Assembly (NCBI GenBank): GCA_017383785.1
Contig: JAFNVD010000110.1
Coordinates: 1-6,080 of the forward strand
DNA length: 6,080 bases
DNA from: Peptococcaceae bacterium
Lineage (GTDB): Bacteria; Bacillota; Peptococcia; Peptococcales; Peptococcaceae
Reading direction: 5' to 3'
Under the pieces are notes generated by a model. It saw nothing but the letters and a program-made list of their open reading frames with translations. It ran no database searches and had not been told where the DNA came from. This document shows, in pieces, positions 1 to 5,833 of the stretch (positions are counted from its first letter, which is position 1; every line of letters begins with the position of its first letter). A program made the position numbers and the translations under genes.

Positions 1-1
1 A

Positions 2-298
2 AGCGAACAGCAAAACCGTGATGGGCAGAATGTAGCAAGCCCGACCGGGGCAAATGTACAGAATGCACAATCGGAAGTAAAAAACGTTACTTTAAATGGT
101 GTGTTTAATGGATTGGCTGATGGGCACAGTGCAGAAATTGCTGTGGATGGTGAAGCGACAGTGTTTCAGTTTTATGATGAAGCAATTGCAGAACAGCTGG
201 AAATCATGGAAACAGGAACGATTATTCAATTTGATGTAGAGACTGATGATGAAACCGGTGTGATGACTATTGTGAAGTTGTATACCACAACAGAATAG
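2..298 (+). CDS. C-terminal part of an unidentified protein (5' end outside window)
   Basis: The frame is open from the left edge to a TAA at 296-298 and gives 98 residues, so this is the tail of a longer gene. A GTG at 101 could be read as a start, but the frame stays open without a stop upstream of it and no good ribosome binding site precedes it, so I treat the gene as truncated by the window. Residues 1-30 are polar and rich in Gln, Asn, Ser and Ala, like a flexible linker. Residues 31-95 look like a compact, acidic, mostly beta domain (NGVFNGLADGHSAEIAVDG, then FQFYDEAI, GTIIQFDVETDDETG and a closing MTIVKLY). A linker followed by a small beta domain would suit a secreted or envelope protein, but the N-terminus that would show a signal peptide is not visible. 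I do not recognise the family with confidence and assign no function. A terminator follows 15 nt downstream. Confidence 0.75.
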   Translation, partial: SEQQNRDGQNVASPTGANVQNAQSEVKNVTLNGVFNGLADGHSAEIAVDGEATVFQFYDEAIAEQLEIMETGTIIQFDVETDDETGVMTIVKLYTTTE

Positions 299-313
299 AA
301 GGCTCAACCTATG

Positions 314-360
314 AACTGCTATGTATGAGTGGAAATATATTTCACTGCATAGCAGTTTTA
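314..360 (+). terminator. Rho-independent terminator of the first gene
   Basis: AACTGCTATG at 314-323 pairs exactly with CATAGCAGTT at 348-357. The inner arms (AGTGGAAAT and ATTTCACT) can extend the stem with one bulge. The right arm runs into TTTTATTATA. The T-rich tail lies only on the + strand side, so the hairpin serves the upstream gene and isolates it from the transketolase operon. Confidence 0.8.
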
Positions 361-421
361 TTATATACAATAAAATTAAGGGAAAATCAGAAAAATATTT
401 TCACTTTCTGCAAACTCCTAC

Positions 422-450
422 TAAACAAGTGCGAAGAATGATGATATAAT
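422..450 (+). promoter_or_regulatory. Probable sigma-A promoter of the transketolase operon
   Basis: A perfect -10 box TATAAT lies at 445-450 with an extended -10 TG at 442-443. A weaker -35-like TAAACA (4 of 6 matches to TTGACA) lies at 422-427, giving a 17 bp spacer. Transcription should begin near 457, leaving a leader of about 80 nt before the GTG start. I see no thiamine pyrophosphate riboswitch core or other known leader element in it. Inferred from sequence only. Confidence 0.6.
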
Positions 451-535
451 ATAAAAAGGTATGAAGGAATTATTTTTCTGACATTGTTTGAAATAAGCAA
501 GAGAAATCATTGCGTAAAAATAGGAGGAATCGCCA

Positions 536-1345
536 GTGAATGAAGAAATGCTGAAAGAACAGGCAAAACAAATCAGAAGAGATATTGTTAATATGGTCGG
601 TGCAGCGAAATCCGGTCATCCGGGTGGCAGTTTATCTGCAGCAGAAATTTTAACATATCTGTACTTCGAAGAAATGAACGTAAAACCGGAAGAACCAAAA
701 TGGGCAGATCGTGACCGTTTTGTGTTATCTAAAGGTCATGCAGCACCTGTGCTGTATGCAACACTGGCACACAGAGGCTTTTTCCCAGTAGAGGAACTGG
801 GTACATTGCGTAAACTGGGTTCTCATTTGCAGGGGCACCCTGATATGAAAAAAGTACCGGGCGTAGATATGTCTACCGGTTCTTTGGGCACAGGTGTTTC
901 TACAGCTGTAGGTATGGCATTAGCTTGTCAGTTGGACAAAAAAGAAAACTATGTATATACCGTATTGGGTGATGGTGAAATTCAGGAAGGTCAGGTATGG
1001 GAGGCGGCTATGTCTGCGGCACATTACAAACTGGACAACCTGATTGCATTTGTAGACAACAACGGTTTACAGATTGACGGTAACATTGATGATGTATTGA
1101 GCCCAAATCCGATTGATGCAAAATTTGTAGCGTTTGGCTGGCATGTACAGGTGATTGATGGTCATGACTTCCAGCAGATTGCTGACGCTGTGAAAGCAGC
1201 GAAAGCAGCGAAAGGTCAGCCAAGTGCAATTATCGCAAAAACTGTAAAAGGCAAAGGCGTATCTTTCATGGAAAATCAGGCCGGTTGGCATGGCAGTGCT
1301 CCAAATGCAGAGCAGATTGCACAGGCTATGGAAGACTTGAAATAA
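536..1345 (+). CDS. Transketolase, N-terminal subunit (split enzyme)
   Basis: This 269-residue protein matches the thiamine-diphosphate (PP) domain of transketolase and nothing more, so it needs the next gene for activity. Transketolase moves two-carbon units between sugar phosphates in the non-oxidative pentose phosphate pathway, in the cytosol. Visible motifs are SGHPGG (His28), SKGHA (His68), the GSHLQGHP and GSLGTG stretches, and the ThDP/metal motif starting GDG at 145-147 and ending DNN at 174-176. His210 and GWHGSAPN (His252) are further probable active-site positions. The start is GTG at 536, with AGGAGG at 522-527 and an 8 nt spacer; the next in-frame ATG is four codons in and less well spaced. 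The C-terminal half begins 16 nt after this stop, so the two are surely co-transcribed. Splitting is a known arrangement in archaea and many Bacillota, not a frameshift: this gene has its own stop and the partner its own ribosome binding site. Two-gene 1-deoxyxylulose-5-phosphate synthase is unlikely given the KSGHPGG and WHGSAPN motifs. Confidence 0.95.
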   Translation: MNEEMLKEQAKQIRRDIVNMVGAAKSGHPGGSLSAAEILTYLYFEEMNVKPEEPKWADRDRFVLSKGHAAPVLYATLAHRGFFPVEELGTLRKLGSHLQGHPDMKKVPGVDMSTGSLGTGVSTAVGMALACQLDKKENYVYTVLGDGEIQEGQVWEAAMSAAHYKLDNLIAFVDNNGLQIDGNIDDVLSPNPIDAKFVAFGWHVQVIDGHDFQQIADAVKAAKAAKGQPSAIIAKTVKGKGVSFMENQAGWHGSAPNAEQIAQAMEDLK

Positions 1346-1361
1346 GAGGAGGAACAGAACA

Positions 1362-2297
1362 ATGGCGAGTATTGCAACACGTGACGCATACGGTGAAGCA
1401 TTGGCTGAGCTGGGTGCAGTAAATGAAAATATTGTGGTGTTGGAGGCCGATCTGTCCAAATCCACAAAAACAAGTGACTTCAAAAAAGTATATCCGGAAC
1501 GTTTCTTTAATATGGGGATTGCTGAACAGAATATGATTGGGACTGCGGCCGGGTTTGCAGCAGCGGGGAAAACTCCGTTTGCCAGCACATTTGCTGTGTT
1601 TGCTGCAGGCCGTGCATACGACCAGATTCGTAACTCTATCGCATATCCAAATTTAAACGTAAAAATCGCAGCTACTCATGCAGGGTTAACTGTAGGGGAA
1701 GATGGCGGTTCTCATCAGATGCTGGAAGATATCGCTTTAATGCGTGCGCTGCCAAACATGACAGTTATCGTACCTGCTGATGGTATCGAAACCAAACAGG
1801 TAATCAAAGCAGCGGCAGAATTAGAAGGCCCTGTATATATTCGTTTGGGTCGTCCGAAAGTACCTGTATTATTTGGCGATGACTACAAATTTGAAATCGG
1901 CAAAGGTGTGGTATTGAAAGAAGGTACTGATGTAACATTAATCGGTACAGGTATTATGGTAAGCAAAGCAATGGAAGCTGCTGAATTGTTAGCGGCTGAA
2001 GGTATTTCCGCAGCTGTAGTAAACATTAGTACAATTAAACCATTAGATGCTGAACTGATTATCGCACAGGCGCAGAAAACAGGCGCAGTGGTAACATGTG
2101 AAGAACATACCATCTGTGGCGGTTTGGGCAGTGCGGTGGCAGAAGTACTGGTAGAAAACTGCCCGGTACCAATGGCACGTGTAGGCGTAGAAGATAAATT
2201 CGGTGAATCCGGTCTGCCGGACGAATTGTTAGAAAAATACGGCTTAAGTGCATCCAACATTGCAGCAAAAGCGAAAGCAGTAATTGCAAAAAAATAA
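1362..2297 (+). CDS. Transketolase, C-terminal subunit (split enzyme)
   Basis: This 311-residue protein carries the pyrimidine-binding (Pyr) domain and the C-terminal domain of transketolase. Residues about 1-165 form the Pyr domain: GIAEQNM at 52-58 holds Glu55, the expected glutamate that activates the thiamine aminopyrimidine; HAGLTVGEDGGSHQ at 106-119 gives His106 and His118 for substrate and cofactor contacts. Residues about 180-311 form the transketolase C-terminal fold, with VTLIGTGIMV, VNISTIKPLDAE and VTCEEHTICGGLGSAVAE. ThDP would bind between this chain and the N-terminal subunit encoded just upstream, so the active enzyme is probably a heterotetramer (family knowledge, not seen here). 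ATG 1362 is preceded by AGGAGG at 1347-1352, nine nt away and starting just after the upstream stop, so it is translated independently. The gene is the last of its operon and is followed by a strong hairpin. Both key residue sets are intact, so the enzyme is likely functional. Confidence 0.95.
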   Translation: MASIATRDAYGEALAELGAVNENIVVLEADLSKSTKTSDFKKVYPERFFNMGIAEQNMIGTAAGFAAAGKTPFASTFAVFAAGRAYDQIRNSIAYPNLNVKIAATHAGLTVGEDGGSHQMLEDIALMRALPNMTVIVPADGIETKQVIKAAAELEGPVYIRLGRPKVPVLFGDDYKFEIGKGVVLKEGTDVTLIGTGIMVSKAMEAAELLAAEGISAAVVNISTIKPLDAELIIAQAQKTGAVVTCEEHTICGGLGSAVAEVLVENCPVPMARVGVEDKFGESGLPDELLEKYGLSASNIAAKAKAVIAKK

Positions 2298-2320
2298 AAT
2301 ATATAAGATATAATATAAAT

Positions 2321-2356
2321 AAAGCAGGATTTCCAATTTGGAAGTCCTGCTTTTGT
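2321..2356 (+). terminator. Terminator between convergent operons, probably bidirectional
   Basis: AAAGCAGGA (2321-2329) pairs with TCCTGCTTT (2345-2353), TTCC (2331-2334) pairs with GGAA (2340-2343), and T2330 and G2344 can form a G-U pair, leaving a 5 nt loop. A short T-run follows on the + strand. On the - strand the complementary hairpin runs into TTTATTTATATT, so it can also end the CDF transcript, but there the G-U pair becomes a C-A mismatch. It lies 23 nt after the transketolase stop and 18 nt beyond the CDF stop. Confidence 0.85.
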
Positions 2357-2374
2357 GTTTGCTGAGAAATCTTT

Positions 2375-3562
2375 TTAGTCATAATCTTCTTGATTAAATG
2401 CCATTGGGTCGAAAGTAATGACCGTATAAATAGTAGTGTTTTCTTTCATTGTAAGTGCTTGTTCGATTCTATTTTGAATGCGTTTTTCCTGTCCTGCAAA
2501 GCTGAGCGGCAATGCGATGTCAAATATCAGATTGGTATGGGTTGGGGTTTTGCACATACGAAAGTCGTGAGTTTTGAGTTCCGGGCTGATTTGTTTTAGT
2601 ACTTGTTCTACTTCTTTGTGCATACGATTGAGTTCGGGGTCATCTACTACTACAGGATCATAATGAATAACCAAATGAATACCATGGCTTTCAAAGCATT
2701 CTCGTTCCAAATCATCAATGATGCCATGGCACAAAAGCGGGTCGATGCGCTGGTCCATTTCTACGTGTAAGGTAGCAAAGCGCTTGTTCGGGCCGTAATC
2801 ATGTACCATTAAATCATGGTAACCCATTACACGAGGGTCGGTACTGATATAATCAATGATTAAGTTGCGTAACTCCGGAGATGCTGTTTCGCCTAAAAGT
2901 GGGCTCACCGTTTCCAACGCCAGCTGCACACCGCTGTATAGGATAAACAAAGCTACCGCTAGCCCTACAAAACCATCAATTTGCCATGTAGTAAAATACT
3001 GAATTACAGCAGCTAACAATACAGCGCCGGTGGCAATCACATCATTACGGCTATCCATGGCGGTAGCTTCTAATGTTGTAGAGTGAATTTGCTGTCCTAA
3101 TGTATGATTGAAGTGCATCATCCATAGCTTCACAGCCATGGAGGCGAGCAATATACTGCAGGTAAGAATCGTAAATGTTACAGCAGATGGATGCAGAATT
3201 TTGTCTACCGAAGTTTTGGCTAATTCAAAACCAATGATAACAATAATCGCAGCCACAGCCAATCCGGCAAGGTATTCATACCGCGCATGGCCATAGGGAT
3301 GGTCATCATCGGCAGGCTTTTCTGCCAGCCGAAATCCAACTAATGTTACAATAGAACTGGATGCATCTGAAAGATTATTCATGGCATCAGCTACAATAGA
3401 TACCGAGCCGGACAAAATACCGGCTAGCAATTTTACTAGAAACAATATTATATTGCATACTATCCCTACAAGCCCGGCCAATTTGCCTACTGCAGAGCGT
3501 ACGCCGGGTTTTGTGATATCTTGATAATCTTTGATAAATAAACGAAGCAATACTTGCGTCAT
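2375..3562 (-). CDS. Cation diffusion facilitator (CDF) transporter, probable Mn2+ exporter
   Basis: This 395-residue inner-membrane protein belongs to the CDF family, which exports divalent metals in exchange for protons. Six membrane segments are visible at about 28-50, 52-77, 97-116, 128-150, 172-192 and 195-217, followed by cytosolic domains. The transport-site positions are Asn62 and Asp66 in segment 2 (within ADAMNNLSD) and Asp170 and Asp174 in segment 5 (DSRND). Zinc CDFs such as YiiP have His in segment 5, while the Asn-Asp/Asp-Asp set matches manganese exporters such as pneumococcal MntE, so Mn2+ is the best inference. HPYGHARYEY at 88-97 is a family signature. The protein is longer than the usual ~300 residues: residues 230-303 form the normal ferredoxin-like domain and 312-388 look like a second, diverged copy. 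The ATG at 3562 has GAGGTGA three nt upstream and lies 16 nt after the rarA stop, so the two share a transcript. The real substrate cannot be proved from sequence. Confidence 0.93.
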   Translation of the reverse strand: MTQVLLRLFIKDYQDITKPGVRSAVGKLAGLVGIVCNIILFLVKLLAGILSGSVSIVADAMNNLSDASSSIVTLVGFRLAEKPADDDHPYGHARYEYLAGLAVAAIIVIIGFELAKTSVDKILHPSAVTFTILTCSILLASMAVKLWMMHFNHTLGQQIHSTTLEATAMDSRNDVIATGAVLLAAVIQYFTTWQIDGFVGLAVALFILYSGVQLALETVSPLLGETASPELRNLIIDYISTDPRVMGYHDLMVHDYGPNKRFATLHVEMDQRIDPLLCHGIIDDLERECFESHGIHLVIHYDPVVVDDPELNRMHKEVEQVLKQISPELKTHDFRMCKTPTHTNLIFDIALPLSFAGQEKRIQNRIEQALTMKENTTIYTVITFDPMAFNQEDYD

Positions 3563-3578
3563 GTCTTCACCTCAATTG

Positions 3579-4901
3579 TTATTTCCCGCCATGTTCTTTC
3601 TTCCATGCTTTAATCTGCTCTAATCGTGTCTTGTATCTACCCTCAATGCCTTGTTCTGTTGGTTGATAATACTCTCTATCCAGCAAATTGTCGGGCAGGC
3701 ACTGCATATTGGTAAGCTTATCTTGTGTATCGTGTGCGTATTGATAGCCTTTTCCATAGTGTAAGTCTTTCATAAGTTCTGTAGGTGCATTGCGAATGAC
3801 CATAGGAACCGGTTCGGATAACTGTGTCAGAGCATCTTTTTTTGCATTTTCATAGGCCATATAAAGAGCATTGGATTTTGGTGCCATAGACATATATACC
3901 ACAGCCTGCGTCAAATGCACAGTACATTCGGGCATACCGATAAAATGACACGCCTGATATGCTGCTACAGCAATTTCCAATGCGCGAGGATCGGCTAGCC
4001 CAATATCTTCGCTGGCGAACCGTGTCACACGTCGCGCTACATACAGTGGATTCTCGCCCGCTTCCAACATACGGGCCAGCCAATATACAGCAGCATCCGG
4101 GTCGGAGTTGCGCATAGATTTATGCAGTGCAGAAATCAGATTATAATGTTCTTCACCGTTTTTGTCATAAAGCAAAGATTTTTTGCTGATACATTGTTCT
4201 AGGGTTTCAGCAGTGACCGTTACGGTAGAGCCGAATGTATCGCCGTTTAAAATGACCATTTCCAGTGTCGAAAGAGCCGAACGAGCATCGCCGTTGGCAA
4301 ATACAGCAATCATTTCAATTAGCTCAGGTGCCATATGAATAGTTTGCAGGCCAAACCCGCGTGGGTCATGGATGGCTCTTGTTAATAATAAAGTTAAATC
4401 CTCAGTGGTGAGAGCTTGCAGTACAAATACTTTGCAGCGAGACAAAAGCGCTCCGTTTACTTCAAAGGAAGGATTTTCTGTAGTAGCGCCGATGAGGATA
4501 ATACTGCCTTTTTCCACAAATGGCAAGAAGGCATCCTGCTGTGCTTTATTGAACCGATGGATTTCATCCACGAAAACTATGGTGCGTTCGCCGCATTGTC
4601 GATTAAGTTCTGCCTCCTGCATGACAGCGCGGATTTCTTTGATGCCGCTGGTGACGGCGGAAAAATCGATAAACTTTGCTTTGGTAGCATTGGCAATAAT
4701 ACGAGCCAGTGTAGTTTTGCCAACGCCGGGAGGCCCCCAGAAAATCATGGAGGAAATGTTGTCATTTTCAATCAGCTTTCGAAGTACCTTCCCGGGGCCC
4801 AGCAAATGTGTCTGACCAACATATTCGTCTAAGGTTTGCGGACGTAAACGTGCCGCAAGTGGTTGCGATACCTCATGCGCAAATAATGATGGCTGCTCCA
4901 T
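3579..4901 (-). CDS. rarA: Replication-associated recombination protein A (RarA/MgsA), AAA+ ATPase
   Basis: This 440-residue protein is full length for RarA (MgsA; relative of eukaryotic WRNIP1), a cytosolic clamp-loader-like ATPase that acts at stalled or damaged replication forks. In order: PLAARLRPQTLDEYVGQTHL (15-34), the usual family opening; Walker A GPPGVGKT (56-63); Walker B VFVDEIH (109-115); sensor 1 region GATTENPSF (138-146); an arginine-finger candidate in LLSR (152-155); sensor 2 GDAR (204-207). The C-terminal half carries family features such as SEDIGLADPRAL (297-308), MAPKSNALY (339-347) and HYGKGYQYAHD (381-391), matching the RarA tetramerisation region. The first residues (QPSLF at 3-7) resemble a sliding-clamp-binding pentapeptide. 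ATG 4901 is chosen because AAGGAGG lies at 4911-4917, nine nt upstream. The gene is first in an operon with the CDF gene. Bacterial RuvB is excluded by the EDIGLADPRAL and GKGYQYAHD blocks. Confidence 0.96.
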   Translation of the reverse strand: MEQPSLFAHEVSQPLAARLRPQTLDEYVGQTHLLGPGKVLRKLIENDNISSMIFWGPPGVGKTTLARIIANATKAKFIDFSAVTSGIKEIRAVMQEAELNRQCGERTIVFVDEIHRFNKAQQDAFLPFVEKGSIILIGATTENPSFEVNGALLSRCKVFVLQALTTEDLTLLLTRAIHDPRGFGLQTIHMAPELIEMIAVFANGDARSALSTLEMVILNGDTFGSTVTVTAETLEQCISKKSLLYDKNGEEHYNLISALHKSMRNSDPDAAVYWLARMLEAGENPLYVARRVTRFASEDIGLADPRALEIAVAAYQACHFIGMPECTVHLTQAVVYMSMAPKSNALYMAYENAKKDALTQLSEPVPMVIRNAPTELMKDLHYGKGYQYAHDTQDKLTNMQCLPDNLLDREYYQPTEQGIEGRYKTRLEQIKAWKKEHGGK

Positions 4902-4935
4902 ACGATGGCGCCTCCTTCCAGTAAATATTTATTCT

Positions 4936-4964
4936 ATTGTAGCAGATATTGTGATGATTTTCTA
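4936..4964 (-). promoter_or_regulatory. Probable promoter of the rarA-CDF operon
   Basis: Read on the - strand, TAGAAA (4964-4959; 4 of 6 to TTGACA) and TACAAT (4941-4936; 5 of 6 to TATAAT) are separated by 17 bp. Transcription should start near 4929, about 28 nt before the rarA start codon. The -35 box falls within the spacer of the promoter facing the other way. Confidence 0.55.
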
Positions 4965-4974
4965 TATACAGTTA

Positions 4975-4983
4975 TGCTATACT
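4975..4983 (+). promoter_or_regulatory. Probable extended -10 promoter of the kinase-like gene
   Basis: TGCTATACT gives an extended -10 (TG at 4975-4976 and TATACT at 4978-4983). No good -35 lies 16-18 bp upstream, as is usual for extended -10 promoters. Transcription would start near 4990, about 25 nt before the preferred ATG at 5015. Confidence 0.55.
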
Positions 4984-5004
4984 GAATACAGAAGTACATC
5001 ATAT

Positions 5005-5009
5005 GGAGG
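5005..5009 (+). promoter_or_regulatory. Ribosome binding site deciding the kinase start
   Basis: GGAGG lies five nt before ATG 5015. An in-frame ATG at 5003 overlaps this site and has no Shine-Dalgarno sequence of its own, so 5015 is the better start. Confidence 0.75.
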
Positions 5010-5014
5010 ATGCT

Positions 5015-5509
5015 ATGAAAAGATTATATATCATTGGCGGTACAATGGGAGTAGGCAAAACTACAGTTGGTCAACAGTTGAAAAAAGATTTACCAAATAG
5101 TGTTTTCCTTGATGGTGATTGGTGCTGGGATGCTGACCCGTTTCAAGTAACAGAAGAAACAAAGACGTTGGTGCAAGATAATATATGCCATATGTTGAAC
5201 AACTTCTTACAGTGTAGCGTATATGAAACTGTGAATTTTTGTTGGGTGATGCATGAACAGGAGATTATAGATTCGATTATAGCAAAGTTGAAATTAGACA
5301 ATTGTGAAGTGAAGTGTATTTCTTTAATTGCCGATGAGGAGAATTTACAGCGAAGATTAACACGCGATGTTCAAAAGGGTATTCGCAAGGAAGATGTAAT
5401 AGACAGAAGTATTGCGAGAATTCCTTTGTATCAAAAGCTAGATACCGTAAAGGTAGATACCAACAATAAAACGATAGCTGAGATTGTTGCAGAAATTGCG
5501 CAATTATGA
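5015..5509 (+). CDS. Small P-loop NTPase, kinase-like, substrate unknown
   Basis: This 164-residue protein has the layout of a small-molecule kinase of the P-loop superfamily (the group often annotated as AAA_33 or shikimate/gluconate kinase-like). Walker A is GGTMGVGKTT at residues 8-17, right after the first beta strand. LDGDWCW at 32-38 offers Asp33 and Asp35 where such kinases bind substrate or magnesium. LQRRLTRD (111-118), followed by RKEDVIDRSIAR (124-135), supplies the Arg-rich lid helix expected to close over ATP. The C-terminal TVKVDTNNKTIAEIVAEI matches the last beta strand and helix of this fold, in which Asp after a strand is typical. Catalysis by phosphate transfer from ATP is inferred; nothing identifies the acceptor. 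The gene is a single unit with its own promoter and terminator, so neighbours give no clue to the pathway. I prefer ATG 5015 to ATG 5003 because GGAGG precedes it. Confidence 0.85.
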   Translation: MKRLYIIGGTMGVGKTTVGQQLKKDLPNSVFLDGDWCWDADPFQVTEETKTLVQDNICHMLNNFLQCSVYETVNFCWVMHEQEIIDSIIAKLKLDNCEVKCISLIADEENLQRRLTRDVQKGIRKEDVIDRSIARIPLYQKLDTVKVDTNNKTIAEIVAEIAQL

Positions 5510-5659
5510 GGAATGTTGCTCGAGAGTTAAACATGAAAGCAGACCATCTATTTAATGCGTAAAAGGGCGGCGGAAAATAAATTTCTGACAATAACAATGA
5601 CTCCTGATATAAAGATTGAAATTGCAAAGTTTTTTGCGTAATAAAAAGTGAACATGAGT
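5510..5659 (+). other. Intergenic stretch with no supported gene
   Basis: No convincing gene lies between the kinase stop and the terminator that starts at 5660. The only reading frames are a 9-codon one at 5533 and a 28-codon one at 5555-5641, neither with a clear ribosome binding site. It is probably the 3' untranslated region of the kinase transcript, unless it hides a small RNA or a decayed gene remnant. Confidence 0.5.
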
Positions 5660-5699
5660 AAAACGCACTTACGAAATTTTTTTGTAGGTGCGTTTTTTT
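5660..5699 (+). terminator. Rho-independent terminator downstream of the kinase-like gene
   Basis: AAAACGCACTTAC (5660-5672) pairs with GTAGGTGCGTTTT (5684-5696), with one T-G wobble, around an 11 nt loop; seven T residues (5693-5699) overlap and follow the right arm. It lies about 150 nt after the kinase stop, so the transcript would have a long 3' tail, or the hairpin may serve an unrecognised short transcript in between. Confidence 0.85.
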
Positions 5700-5770
5700 A
5701 TGCGCTAAAATATGTATCACATCTTCACATTTTCTTAATATAATTATTAGTTTTTTTTTAGCAAAAACCA
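5700..5770 (+). promoter_or_regulatory. AT-rich region upstream of the hrcA promoter
   Basis: This stretch is strongly AT-rich, with a run of nine T at 5751-5759 placed about 12-20 bp upstream of the -35 box, where it could act as an UP-type element. A second promoter-like pair, ATCACA (5716-5721) and TATAAT (5739-5744) with a 17 bp spacer, is also present and could be a further start site. Both are inferences from base composition and weak matches. Confidence 0.3.
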
Positions 5771-5799
5771 TTGATTTTCAGACAGGTTCGTATTATACT
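5771..5799 (+). promoter_or_regulatory. Sigma-A promoter of hrcA
   Basis: TTGATT (5771-5776) and TATACT (5794-5799), 17 bp apart, match the sigma-A consensus in 4 and 5 of 6 positions. The expected start near 5806 lies at the left edge of the CIRCE operator, so bound HrcA would block RNA polymerase. Confidence 0.85.
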
Positions 5800-5806
5800 A
5801 TCATTG

Positions 5807-5833
5807 TTAGCACTCGATGTGATAGAGTGCTAA
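5807..5833 (+). promoter_or_regulatory. CIRCE operator (HrcA binding site)
   Basis: TTAGCACTC-N9-GAGTGCTAA is a perfect match to the CIRCE consensus. The inverted repeat extends three more bases each side (TTG at 5804-5806 and CAA at 5834-5836), giving 12 bp arms. CIRCE is the binding site of the HrcA repressor, whose gene starts 25 nt downstream, so this predicts negative autoregulation and heat-shock induction. It would also form a hairpin in the 5' leader of the mRNA. Confidence 0.98.

Noticed and set aside
457..535. A riboswitch in the transketolase leader
   Set aside because: The leader is only about 80 nt and I found neither a thiamine pyrophosphate riboswitch core nor a terminator hairpin in it.
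1067..1588. A 173-residue - strand frame across the transketolase junction
   Set aside because: It is antisense to two well-supported genes, its translation has no motif, and no promoter or ribosome binding site supports it.
536..2297. A frameshifted or broken single-chain transketolase
   Set aside because: The two halves are separated by a stop, a 16 nt gap and a strong ribosome binding site with an ATG at the domain boundary, which is the known split-gene form and not a mutation.
2309..2314. TATAAT upstream of the convergent terminator as a promoter
   Set aside because: It lies in an AT-rich gap just before a terminator, has no gene downstream on the + strand and no good -35 partner.
4372..4832. 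Two long + strand frames (147 and 138 residues) opposite rarA
   Set aside because: They lie wholly antisense to a full-length gene with intact AAA+ motifs, have no ribosome binding site or recognisable domain, and are expected by chance opposite a long coding region.
5003..5005. ATG 5003 as start of the kinase-like protein
   Set aside because: It overlaps the GGAGG that serves ATG 5015, has no upstream Shine-Dalgarno sequence, and would add four residues before the conserved first beta strand.
5277..5771. A 164-residue - strand frame across the kinase 3' end and intergenic region
   Set aside because: It overlaps the kinase gene, crosses the terminator hairpin and T-runs, and its composition (rich in Phe, Leu, Ser, with many Lys/Gln from AT-rich DNA) looks like a chance frame.
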